Positions 25,632 through 33,548 of a DNA stretch of 64,000 nt are shown piece after piece (the first letter of the stretch is position 1; the number at the start of each line of letters is the position of its first letter). Both the position numbers and the translations under genes were made by a program. Source of the DNA: Candidatus Desulfofervidus auxilii (GTDB lineage: Bacteria; Desulfobacterota; Desulfofervidia; Desulfofervidales; Desulfofervidaceae); the NCBI RefSeq assembly GCF_001577525.1, contig NZ_CP013015.1:2468656-2532655 (forward strand), given 5' to 3'. Below the pieces are notes generated by a model. That model was given only the letters and a program-made list of their open reading frames with translations, had not been told where the DNA came from and made no database searches.

Positions 25632-27197
25632 ATGTCTTTAAGTAAACCAAATCACAGTGCAGCCACGCTCACGGTTACCCGGGTTACACCAGTTCCCTCT
25701 TCTGGTATTTGTGTAACTTGTGTGGAAGGATGTGAAGGTCCTTGTGAAATCGGGAGGTCAGCCCTTAAAGGAGAAGCTGCTATCTATCCCCTTCCATTTG
25801 GAGCCATTAGTGCAGGAGCAGAAAAGGATTATCCTGTTGATTTTTCCCATTTTAACATTCAGGGCACCTGTGTGGGGGCCGTTGGGATAGAACCAGACCC
25901 TGACAAAGCCACTTTTCCTGTAGTGGATGTTACTACTGAAATTGGCTTCAAAGATAAAATAAAAATTAGATTCCCAGCATTTGCAGGAGCACTGGGATCT
26001 ACCGAGATTGCCAGAAAATATTGGGACACTATGGCTATAGGAGCTGCTATTTGTGGAACACTAGTTATAGCAGGTGAAAATATCTGTGGGATGGATCCTG
26101 AAGCAGAGATAAAAAATGGAAGAATTGTGCGAGCTCCAGAAATGGAAAAACGCATTAATTTATTCAAACGCTGGTGCGAGGGATATGGGGATGTAGTAGT
26201 GCAATTGAATGTAGAAGATACCAGATTAGGGGTGGCTGAATATGTAGTTGATAAATTAGGTGTGGACTTTATAGAGCTCAAATGGGGACAGGGAGCAAAA
26301 AATATAGGTGGTGAGGTAAAATTACCCACTTTAGAAAGGGCATTACAGTTAAAAAGAAGAGGCTATATTGTCCTCCCAGACCCTGAAAACCCTTCTGTGC
26401 AAGAGGCCTTTAAAAGAAGGAGTTTTAAAGAGTTTGAAAGGCACTCCCGCTTGGGTATGGTGAGTGAAGAAGCCTTTTTAAAAGAGGTAGAAAGATTAAG
26501 GAGTTTGGGAGTAAAATTTATTTCTCTTAAAACAGGCGCTTATAGACCGGCTGATTTGGCTAGGGCAGTTAAGTTTTCCTCAGAGGCCAAGATTGATTTA
26601 TTAACGGTAGACGGAGCTGGAGGAGGAACAGGAATGAGTCCTTGGAGGATGATGAATGAATGGGGTATTCCTACAGTTTATATTGAAAGTTTATTGTATA
26701 ACTACTGTAAACGGCTGGAGGAAAAAGGGGAATATATCCCAACCTGTGCTATTGCTGGGGGGCTTTCTTTAGAAGACCATATTTTTAAAGCACTTGCCTT
26801 AGGGGCTCCTTATGTAAAACTAGTATGTATGGGCAGAGCAATCATGACAGCAGCTATGGTAGCCCATACCCATGGTCGGTTGTTAAAAGAAAAGGTAGAA
26901 ATGGAAGGAGAGGATTTAGAAGATAAGGTATTGGAGCTATTTTCTGGTGCTTATAAATTGAAACAAAAATATGGTGATGCCTTTGCAGAGATTCCACCAG
27001 GAGCGATAGGGATGTATACTTATTTTTTAAGGTTAAAACAAGGCTTACAGCAGCTTATGGCAGGAGCAAGAAAGTTTGCCTTAAAATATATCTCCCGCGA
27101 AGACTTAATGGCATTAACTAGGGAGGCTTCTGAAGTTTCTGGTATACCTTACCTCATGGATGCAGATGCAGAAGAAGTAGAAAAAATTTTAGGTTAA
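25632..27197 (+). CDS. FMN-binding glutamate synthase-like barrel protein with N-terminal Cys4 motif
   Basis: 521 residues. The body (about 150-470) is the FMN/synthase TIM barrel of the GltB family: KWGQGAKNIGGE, FISLKTGAYRPADLA, TVDGAGGGTGMSP and CAIAGGLSLEDHI. There is no glutaminase (GATase) domain and no 3Fe-4S cysteine set of GltB. Instead residues 27-38 carry C-x2-C-x3-C-x3-C (CVTC..GC.GPC), a probable Fe-S site. It heads a four-gene operon with two ferredoxins and an AOR, so it may be a flavin electron-transfer partner instead of a glutamate-forming enzyme. The reaction is unknown. Confidence 0.8.
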   Translation: MSLSKPNHSAATLTVTRVTPVPSSGICVTCVEGCEGPCEIGRSALKGEAAIYPLPFGAISAGAEKDYPVDFSHFNIQGTCVGAVGIEPDPDKATFPVVDVTTEIGFKDKIKIRFPAFAGALGSTEIARKYWDTMAIGAAICGTLVIAGENICGMDPEAEIKNGRIVRAPEMEKRINLFKRWCEGYGDVVVQLNVEDTRLGVAEYVVDKLGVDFIELKWGQGAKNIGGEVKLPTLERALQLKRRGYIVLPDPENPSVQEAFKRRSFKEFERHSRLGMVSEEAFLKEVERLRSLGVKFISLKTGAYRPADLARAVKFSSEAKIDLLTVDGAGGGTGMSPWRMMNEWGIPTVYIESLLYNYCKRLEEKGEYIPTCAIAGGLSLEDHIFKALALGAPYVKLVCMGRAIMTAAMVAHTHGRLLKEKVEMEGEDLEDKVLELFSGAYKLKQKYGDAFAEIPPGAIGMYTYFLRLKQGLQQLMAGARKFALKYISREDLMALTREASEVSGIPYLMDADAEEVEKILG

Positions 27198-27209
27198 GGA
27201 GAGCAAGCG

Positions 27210-27419
27210 ATGCTAAAATTAATTTGTCCTCAAAATTGTAAAAGGTGTTTTTGTGAACCTATTTGCGTCCTAGGGGCCATTATTGCCCAAGCAGGTTCAA
27301 TTTATGTAGAAACAGATAAGTGCATTGGTTGTGGTACCTGTAGAAGAATATGTATTACTTTCAGCTTAGATAAAGCCCTCAAAGACAAAACAGAAGATTG
27401 GTTGAAAGGTGTGGCTTAA
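27210..27419 (+). CDS. Small ferredoxin-like Fe-S protein
   Basis: 69 residues, cytoplasmic. The C-terminal half has a standard CIGCGTCRRIC cluster motif. The N-terminal half has five Cys (CPQNCKRCFCEPIC) that could hold a second cluster in a non-standard spacing. GGAGAGC lies upstream of the ATG. Its stop codon runs directly into the AOR start, so it is likely an electron carrier or subunit for the AOR at 27420. Confidence 0.85.
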   Translation: MLKLICPQNCKRCFCEPICVLGAIIAQAGSIYVETDKCIGCGTCRRICITFSLDKALKDKTEDWLKGVA

Positions 27420-29210
27420 ATGGAAGTCTGGAAGGGACAATTCGCACGAATAGATCTGACTCATAAGTCCTTTAAAATAGACACCTTACCTGAGAGCCTC
27501 TTAAAAGTCTATTTGGGTGGCCGAGGTTTAGGTGTAAAGTTATATTTTGATGAAGTAAATCCTGAAATTGACCCTTTGGATGAGGATAATAAGATAGTAA
27601 TTGCCGCTGGGGCACTTTGTGGCACTGGGGCCTCAGGTGCAAGCATGGCTAGTGTGGTCACTAAGTCGCCCCTCACTAATACTATTTGCTGTGGAAGAAT
27701 TAGAGGATATTTTGGGACAGAGTTAAAATTTGCTGGTTTTGATGCAGTTATTATTGAAGGTAAGGCAGAACATCCGGTCATTATATTTATCTCTCATCAA
27801 CGTATTTCCATCAAACCTGCTTTAGAATATGGACAGCAAGTTACTTCAAAAACAGAAAAGATGATTAAAGAAGAATTGAATGATAGATGGAAGGCGCTAG
27901 AGTCTTTTATTCTATCTGTTGGTCCAGCAGGAGAAAATAAAGCAAATTTGGCTACGCTGGTAAGTGATGGCCTTCTCTTAGACGGAGGGGCCGGAATTGG
28001 GGCTATTTTTGGAGCAAAAAATCTTAAGGCTATTGTTATTAGTGGTTCCCAAGATGTTACTGTAAATCAAGGAGAAAAGTGCCTGCAGTCTATTCTTACC
28101 TTAAAAAATAAATTTAACACTTCACCTTATACTAAAGAATATCTGCCTAATATAGGCAATGGATTTTTGTTGGACATTTGTTTAGATAAAAAGGCCTTAC
28201 CAGCAAATAATTTTAAGTCATCTGCCCAAAAGATACCCAATCTAGATGGGGACGGGATTAAAAATTTTACTCAGAGGAGGAGGGCTTGTTTTTCTTGTCC
28301 TATAGGGTGTATCCGGTTTAGTTTAGAAAAACAAAGGATGTTGTATCTTGATTATGAAAGTATGGCTGGTTTTGGTTATCTTTGTGGAATAAAGACAATT
28401 GATAAGATTGCTGAATTGAGGTATCTGTGCACTGAACTTGGGCTTGATGTCTTAAATACTGCTTCAACTATAGCTTGTGCGATGGAATTAAGTGAAGAAG
28501 GGATTTTAAAAGATGTCTCACTTTCTTTTGGTAGTGAAGACATAGAAAAAATCATAAAACAAATAGGAAAAAATAAAGGATTTGGAGCAGAGATAGCCAA
28601 AGGAGGAGCACATCTGGCTAAAGCCCTAAATAGACCAGATAGGTTTATGGGGGTAAAAAATAGTGCCATCCCTCCCTTTGAACCAAGAAAATTATGGGGT
28701 TTTGGGCTTCATTTAGCTACTTCTAACAGTGGGGCTTATCATCTAAATGGATTCACTATTATAGAAGAGCTTTTAGGCATCCACCAGGTAGTGGAGCCTT
28801 TTAAATATCAAGATAAACCAGCCCTAGTAAAGCAAATCCAGGATACCATGGCTGTATTAGATGCCCTGGGATATTGTGTTTATATCTTATTGGCCCTTAA
28901 ATTAAACAATATTTTGCCATTTTATAAATTTTGTTTTAATACTGAGGTAAATATTCAAGAATTACTTAATCTTGGAGAAAGAATCTGGAATTTAGAAAGG
29001 ATTTTTAACATAAAGGCAGGCATTGATTATAACGATGATGTTTTGCCTAAAAGGTTTACCCAAGAAGCCTTAGAAGGAAATGTTTGTCCTTTAGACCAAA
29101 TGCTTCCTGTTTATTATCAGGAAAGAGGATGGGATAAATGGGGGAAACCAAAGGAAGAGATATTAAATAGATTGGGATTAAAAGATGCAAAGGATAAAGA
29201 TAGACCCTAA
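27420..29210 (+). CDS. aor: Aldehyde ferredoxin oxidoreductase family protein (tungsten/molybdenum-pterin)
   Basis: 596 residues, full length. The N-terminal pterin domain begins with YLGGRGLGVKLYFDE and has SPLTNTICCGRIRGYFG. The middle domain has the cluster motif ACFSCPIGC (about 291-299), and the fourth Cys is in DALGYC (about 485-490), where most AORs have GLC. DYESMAGFG carries the conserved Glu region and TELGLD is the other pterin loop. The family oxidizes aldehydes to acids, or the reverse, with ferredoxin. Substrate is unknown. It sits between two ferredoxin genes. Confidence 0.92.
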   Translation: MEVWKGQFARIDLTHKSFKIDTLPESLLKVYLGGRGLGVKLYFDEVNPEIDPLDEDNKIVIAAGALCGTGASGASMASVVTKSPLTNTICCGRIRGYFGTELKFAGFDAVIIEGKAEHPVIIFISHQRISIKPALEYGQQVTSKTEKMIKEELNDRWKALESFILSVGPAGENKANLATLVSDGLLLDGGAGIGAIFGAKNLKAIVISGSQDVTVNQGEKCLQSILTLKNKFNTSPYTKEYLPNIGNGFLLDICLDKKALPANNFKSSAQKIPNLDGDGIKNFTQRRRACFSCPIGCIRFSLEKQRMLYLDYESMAGFGYLCGIKTIDKIAELRYLCTELGLDVLNTASTIACAMELSEEGILKDVSLSFGSEDIEKIIKQIGKNKGFGAEIAKGGAHLAKALNRPDRFMGVKNSAIPPFEPRKLWGFGLHLATSNSGAYHLNGFTIIEELLGIHQVVEPFKYQDKPALVKQIQDTMAVLDALGYCVYILLALKLNNILPFYKFCFNTEVNIQELLNLGERIWNLERIFNIKAGIDYNDDVLPKRFTQEALEGNVCPLDQMLPVYYQERGWDKWGKPKEEILNRLGLKDAKDKDRP

Positions 29211-29565
29211 TAAGTGCACAGGCTGTCGCCAGTGTGAATTGGCTTGTTCCTTAAAACATAAAGAAAATACGGTTAATCCAAGGCGGGCACGGATTAGGGT
29301 GTTTAAAGTAAATGGCTATTTTATTCCTGTAATTGCTGGACAGTATACTGATGCTGCCTGTAACACCAAATGTGTGGTTGATACCCAGTGGGGATTGATT
29401 GACTTATGCGTAATCTGTAGGGCTTCCTGTCCTCAAAAACCTGTTTTTTACGAGCCTGATACTGGTTTTCACTTAAAATGTGATTTTTGTGGAACACCGC
29501 CTAATCCTACTTGTGTTAAGACTTGCAATTCCGGGGCATTAGAACTTATTGAATGGCCTGAATAA
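29185..29565 (+). CDS. Multi-cluster 4Fe-4S ferredoxin (AorA/HycB-like)
   Basis: 126 residues with many Cys: CTGCRQCELAC near the start, a single pair in AACNTKC, CVICRASC, then CDFCGTPPNPTC..TC. The pattern resembles four-cluster electron-transfer subunits that accompany AOR and molybdenum enzymes. ATG 29185 overlaps the AOR gene by 26 bp, implying coupling and probably a complex. A terminator follows. Confidence 0.88.
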   Translation: MQRIKIDPNKCTGCRQCELACSLKHKENTVNPRRARIRVFKVNGYFIPVIAGQYTDAACNTKCVVDTQWGLIDLCVICRASCPQKPVFYEPDTGFHLKCDFCGTPPNPTCVKTCNSGALELIEWPE

Positions 29566-29595
29566 ATAAAATATCAAGGCATAAAACTCATTAGA

Positions 29596-29658
29596 GGTAT
29601 TTCTCATTTAGAAGAGAGCAAAAATCACCTTTTGCCCTCAGAGATACCCATTTTTTTT
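29596..29658 (+). terminator. Terminator of the AOR operon
   Basis: Outer arms GGTATTTCTC (29596-29605) and GAGATACC (29641-29648) enclose an inner hairpin GAGAGCAAAA/TTTTGCCCTC (29614-29623, 29630-29639). Eight T residues follow (29651-29658). Confidence 0.7.
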
Positions 29659-29668
29659 AAAAAATGCT

Positions 29669-29718
29669 GGATTTTGGGCTATATTTTTTCTTGACAAATT
29701 CCACTCTCACTGTAATGA
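29669..29718 (+). promoter_or_regulatory. Promoter with GGATTTTGGG box (Yip1-like gene)
   Basis: Box GGATTTTGGGC (29669-29679), 11 bp, -35 TTGACA (29691-29696), 16-bp spacer, -10 TAATGA (29713-29718). Box to -35 matches the lptC promoter at 24 of 28 positions. Unlike lptC, this gene has a short leader with AAGGAGG. Confidence 0.55.
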
Positions 29719-29746
29719 TAAAAAATATTAAAAAGGAGGAATAACA

Positions 29747-30274
29747 ATGAATGGCTTAACCCAACGGATTTTCAGGGCAATGAAATTAGAAGCTAGTCTT
29801 TATGAAGAAGTAGAGGCAGATACAGATGCTTTAAAACAGGCGGTGATAGTAGTGGTGCTTTCTAGTCTAGCTGCTGGTTTAGGTAGTGCTACTCAAGGTT
29901 TTGGAATTTTATTAGGAGGAACAATAGTAGCTTTATTAAGCTGGCTTATTTGGGCATATCTTATTTATTTGGTAGGAACCAAATTGCTGCCTGAACCACA
30001 AACTGAATCGAATCCAAAAGAGTTGTTGCGAGTATTAGGTTTTGCCAGTGCACCTGGATTAATACGTATATTAGGGGTTATACCTCCTTTAAGAATGATT
30101 ATTTTTTTTATTGCCGCCGTTTGGTCATTAATGGCCATGATAATTGCAGTGAGACAGGCCCTTGATTATACTAGCACTGGCCGGGCCGTAGTTGTGTGTC
30201 TTATTACTTTTTTTATTCAAGTCTTAATCTCTGCGCTTCTAATTTTTCTTCTCGGACCACCGGTTAAGGCTTAA
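29747..30274 (+). CDS. Yip1-domain integral membrane protein
   Basis: 175 residues with about four or five hydrophobic helices (about 38-80, 112-135, 148-172). It fits the Yip1/YIPF1-type bacterial family (FRAMKLEASLYEEVEAD at the N-terminus, GFASAPGLIRILGVIPPLR in the centre). Function in bacteria is not established. A strong ribosome site (AAGGAGG) precedes ATG 29747. It is monocistronic, and its 3' end overlaps prmA by 4 bp, convergently. Confidence 0.8.
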   Translation: MNGLTQRIFRAMKLEASLYEEVEADTDALKQAVIVVVLSSLAAGLGSATQGFGILLGGTIVALLSWLIWAYLIYLVGTKLLPEPQTESNPKELLRVLGFASAPGLIRILGVIPPLRMIIFFIAAVWSLMAMIIAVRQALDYTSTGRAVVVCLITFFIQVLISALLIFLLGPPVKA

Positions 30275-31098
30275 ACCTTTTGCAAAACCGCTACACTCCA
30301 TTGTTCATCATAATAACGCACAGATTCTCTTAAGCCATAAGGAGTAAAGGTAGAAATAACCAATTCATCATCTGGAATAATCATTCCTCCTAGGACAATC
30401 CAGCCTTTAGGAGCTAATAGCCTTACCATGGTTGGGGCAATTTTTTTGAGAAGAACACCATACAGGTTAGCAAAGATTAAATCAAACTGTCCTTTTGTCT
30501 CTGTTACTGAAGAAGACAATATAGTAATTTCCTTAGTTACTTTATTTAATTTAACATTTTCTTGAGCTTCTTTTACAGCCTCAGGACTTATTTCCACACC
30601 AATTATATTTTTCACTCCCAACCTGGCCGCTGCTATAGCCAGAATACCTGTTCCAGTGCCTGCATCCAAAATCCGCTTGAGCTGTCTCCTTCCAAATTTC
30701 CCATCAAAAATCTCCTTTAAGGCCTGTAAACAATAAATAGTGCACGGATGATTACCTGTGCCAAATGCCCTTCCTCTTTGCACTAAAATAGGAATACCAA
30801 AATTAGGCACACAAGTAGTGGGGAAAGGAACAATAATAAACACCTTTTTTAAAAAGGTATTCAGAGGCGTTATTACCGGAGGGGAAAAATCTACTTGAAA
30901 ACTCCGGGCGAGCATATTTAACACATTATTAAGTCTGTTAAGCAACTTATCTGGAAACGAAGAAAATACATAGCTTTCAAGTAAAAAACCATTCTCTGTC
31001 CTTTCTACCCTTAACCCATTTACATAATCCCATAAAAAATTATAAGTGGATTCTAACAAGGATAGAGGCAATTGAATTTTTATCTGATACCATTGCAT
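30271..31098 (-). CDS. prmA: Ribosomal protein L11 methyltransferase
   Basis: 275 residues. The C-terminal half is a class I SAM methyltransferase with motif I LDAGTGTGILAIAAARLG, GVEISPEAV, and IFANLYGVLL in the catalytic NPPY-like position typical of PrmA. RGRAFGTGNHPCT is the PrmA-specific segment. The N-terminal L11-recognition domain is short and diverged. ATG 31098 has no Shine-Dalgarno but follows a near-perfect promoter by 7 bases. Confidence 0.92.
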   Translation of the reverse strand: MQWYQIKIQLPLSLLESTYNFLWDYVNGLRVERTENGFLLESYVFSSFPDKLLNRLNNVLNMLARSFQVDFSPPVITPLNTFLKKVFIIVPFPTTCVPNFGIPILVQRGRAFGTGNHPCTIYCLQALKEIFDGKFGRRQLKRILDAGTGTGILAIAAARLGVKNIIGVEISPEAVKEAQENVKLNKVTKEITILSSSVTETKGQFDLIFANLYGVLLKKIAPTMVRLLAPKGWIVLGGMIIPDDELVISTFTPYGLRESVRYYDEQWSVAVLQKV

Positions 31099-31105
31099 TT
31101 TTGTC

Positions 31106-31133
31106 TTTATAAGGTAATTATGATTTTAGTCAA
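31106..31133 (-). promoter_or_regulatory. prmA promoter, leaderless architecture
   Basis: Minus strand: -35 TTGACT (31128-31133), 16-bp spacer, -10 TATAAA (31106-31111), then GACAAAA and ATG 31098. Transcription should begin at or within a base or two of the start codon. Confidence 0.65.
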
Positions 31134-31141
31134 GGAGATAA

Positions 31142-31942
31142 TTGATGCTGGGTTATTTTATAATATGTCTTCTTATTATTTTACAAGGCTGTGCAAAACC
31201 TATTTCTAAAGGAGAGATAAAAGGAAATCTAATAGAGGTTTTAGACAACATCCATACTTATAGTTATGAAATGGAAATGGAGATGGAAACTTCTGCAACT
31301 GGAGAAGACATAAAGGACGTGGTCAAAGCAAATGCCCAAGCTGACATAGATGTGAAGAACAGAAAAATAAAAATATTTATCCATATCAATGAGCGCAATA
31401 AGAGAAGCAAATCAACTCAAACAAAAATTTATATCCTGGATACTATGGAATATATTCAATCTGAGAAAGACAGTGAGTGGATAAAATTTGAGGTACCCAG
31501 GCATAAATTAGATAGTGAAAATCAGCTCAAGAAACAGATGAAGTTAGTTATGACTTCTAAGATAAAAAATTTAAAAGAGGAAACTTTCAAAAATATTGAT
31601 TGCTATTTGCTTAGTATAGAACCTGATAAACGGTCTTTCTGGGAGGTAATAATGGAGCAGGATGAAGAACATCCTCTTATGAGGTTGCTCAATCTGGACT
31701 ATGAAGACGTAGTTAAACGAATAAATATGGAAATGTGGATAGAAAAAAAGACATTTTTTCCTCTAAAGTGTATTATGAAAATGCAGGCAGTCATAGAAAA
31801 AGAAATTATGAAACAGCCATTTAAGATGACAATTGATATAAAAAAGACTTATTGTTATTATAATTATAATAGACCGCTGGTTATTAAACTACCTGATCAG
31901 GCAAAAAGGGCCAAAGTTTACCAAAAAGAATGGGAAGATTAG
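31142..31942 (+). CDS. Lipoprotein of unknown function (LolA/LppX-like beta fold suspected)
   Basis: 266 residues. The N-terminal signal ends in the lipobox LQGC (Cys18). The rest alternates short strands: NIHTYSYEMEMEMETS, KIKIFIHINE, TKIYILDTMEYIQ, YLLSIEPD, MEMWIEKKTFFPLKCIMKMQ. This is the pattern of LolA/LppX-type half-barrels that measure or carry lipids, with residues reading like a DUF of that superfamily. AAGGAG precedes ATG 31142. It is divergent from prmA, sharing a 43-bp spacer, and ends in a clear terminator. Confidence 0.65.
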   Translation: MMLGYFIICLLIILQGCAKPISKGEIKGNLIEVLDNIHTYSYEMEMEMETSATGEDIKDVVKANAQADIDVKNRKIKIFIHINERNKRSKSTQTKIYILDTMEYIQSEKDSEWIKFEVPRHKLDSENQLKKQMKLVMTSKIKNLKEETFKNIDCYLLSIEPDKRSFWEVIMEQDEEHPLMRLLNLDYEDVVKRINMEMWIEKKTFFPLKCIMKMQAVIEKEIMKQPFKMTIDIKKTYCYYNYNRPLVIKLPDQAKRAKVYQKEWED

Positions 31943-31974
31943 CAGCCCTCTAGTCTCCCAGAGGGCTGTTTTTT
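31943..31974 (+). terminator. Rho-independent terminator
   Basis: CAGCCCTCT (31943-31951), 8-base loop, AGAGGGCTG (31960-31968), then six T. It lies between two convergent genes and may serve both. Confidence 0.85.
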
Positions 31975-31978
31975 GTTA

Positions 31979-32686
31979 TTATTTAGCCATATACAACCAG
32001 ATTTTATCTTTATCCACCGTTTGGGTCATAGGGAGGCCACTATCCATCCAGGAGACTGAATCACTCGCATCGCCTATTTCAGAACTATATTTTGCTACAC
32101 AAGGGTGTTCTGTGGTTTCAGAACAAAAAGGTAGCCTTTCAGGATATCCCCTGTAACCTTTGTCATTGGGGTCTACACTACTACTTCCCTGAAATCCTCC
32201 ACTACCACCCTTACCATTTTCTGCATTTTTAAGGGGATTATCAATCTCGTAAATGGTATAATAATCTTCTCCTAATTGTTCTTCTAAATATTCTGCCGCA
32301 AAGGTGCTTCTGTGTCCACTTCTGCACATAAGCACAAGGATTGAGCCTTCAGGAAATGTCCTCTTTACCAGTGAAAGGAATAATTCTTTAACTACTATCC
32401 CACCTGCTTTGACTTTTCCATCTGTTTCTGAAAATTCATATCCCCAAAGTTTCCATGGAATATTCCAAGGAGTGCTTCCATCAGGCAGTTCGCATGTGCC
32501 TACCCACAAGAACTCTTCAGTGGTCCTGACATCTATAAAGTAGGCTCCGTTATTAATTATCTCTGGAGCATTTTCTGCAGCTTCGTATACCTCCCAAGCA
32601 GTGATTGTTTCATAAGCCTTTACATTTCCTCCAAATAACATTGATACTACGAACATTGCTACAGCTAAAATTGCTAATCTTTTCAT
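31979..32686 (-). CDS. Exported rhodanese-domain protein
   Basis: 235 residues. A signal peptide spans about 1-24 (LAILAVAMFVVSMLFGG, cleavage near VKA). The rhodanese domain has YFIDVRTTEEF and the active-site loop MCRSGHRS with the sulfur-accepting Cys. The C-terminal 90 residues are Gly/Ser-rich with two more Cys and end KIWLYMAK. It probably handles sulfane sulfur in the periplasm. ATG 32686 is chosen for the strong GAAAGGAGGG site; the frame opens at 32719. Confidence 0.85.
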   Translation of the reverse strand: MKRLAILAVAMFVVSMLFGGNVKAYETITAWEVYEAAENAPEIINNGAYFIDVRTTEEFLWVGTCELPDGSTPWNIPWKLWGYEFSETDGKVKAGGIVVKELFLSLVKRTFPEGSILVLMCRSGHRSTFAAEYLEEQLGEDYYTIYEIDNPLKNAENGKGGSGGFQGSSSVDPNDKGYRGYPERLPFCSETTEHPCVAKYSSEIGDASDSVSWMDSGLPMTQTVDKDKIWLYMAK

Positions 32687-32764
32687 CCTTCCCTCCTTTC
32701 TTAGTTTTTTGCCCTTCATCCTAAATAAATCCTAATCCCTGCTTTTATATCACCTCCTTTCTCT

Positions 32765-33322
32765 CTAATCTTCAAATGGCTCAACCCTTCCTTTCATAAT
32801 ATCCTTTATTATCGCCCCACGTGTCTCCTCATCAAGTTCATTCAGCATAGGTGTTATAGTCTTAATAATGGCCTCTCTTTGTGCTTCTCCTATTTCCTTC
32901 CTGGGAACTTCTTTAGCCTTTTTCTCCGCTTTTGGTATAGAACCAGCCTCTGTATTCATTAGTATCAACTTAATTTTTGGTTCACCTGGCTTGGCTTTCT
33001 CTCTAAATACAATCAAGTAGTTCCTAATACCACAGAGATGCATCAGTTTCTTGATTCCTTCTTCTATTTTTAAATCTTTAAATTTTATACTGACTTTTTT
33101 ATCTGGTAGGATTTTTTTATTAAAAATTTCTATCTTACCTTTTTCTTCTAATATTTTAAAAACTGTCTTAGTATCTGTATCTTTTATATCTACAGAAAAC
33201 GTCCCTTTATTAAACTCAATATTGATGTTTTCCTTTATAAAATTTGTGGCAGGAGCATTTGACCACAATATGAAAAAAATAATCGCCACCCAAATAAGTG
33301 AAAATGCCTTTTTCCCAATCAT
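32765..33322 (-). CDS. Exported protein with secretin/STN-like domain
   Basis: 185 residues. Signal peptide about 1-25. Residues 30-110 read like an STN domain (short domain of secretins and TonB receptors): FSVDIKDTDTKTVFKILEEKGKIEI, VSIKFKDLKIEEGIKKLMHLCG. The C-terminal third is charged and helical. There is no secretin pore domain, so it may be a pilotin/accessory or solitary STN protein. Its promoter is 29 bp upstream and no Shine-Dalgarno is evident. Confidence 0.6.
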   Translation of the reverse strand: MIGKKAFSLIWVAIIFFILWSNAPATNFIKENINIEFNKGTFSVDIKDTDTKTVFKILEEKGKIEIFNKKILPDKKVSIKFKDLKIEEGIKKLMHLCGIRNYLIVFREKAKPGEPKIKLILMNTEAGSIPKAEKKAKEVPRKEIGEAQREAIIKTITPMLNELDEETRGAIIKDIMKGRVEPFED

Positions 33323-33350
33323 TTCAATAAATCAAATTTCATAACAAATT

Positions 33351-33379
33351 ACTTTAGGATAAAGTTAAAAATATGTCAA
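33351..33379 (-). promoter_or_regulatory. Promoter of the STN-like gene
   Basis: Minus strand: perfect -35 TTGACA (33374-33379), 17-bp spacer, -10 TAAAGT (33351-33356), giving a leader of about 22 bases before ATG 33322. Confidence 0.5.
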
Positions 33380-33548
33380 GATTTTTTTAACCCAAGTTTC
33401 CTTTTTTAAGACAAAAATCCTGATTTTTTGGGAAGTGGTATTGAGGTTAATCCAAGTTTTGATTTTTAGGTGTCAAAGTTGAGTTTGAGGCCTTGATGGC
33501 GAGAAGATAGCGCCTTTTTCAAAAAAGATAAAGGAACTCACAATTTAT

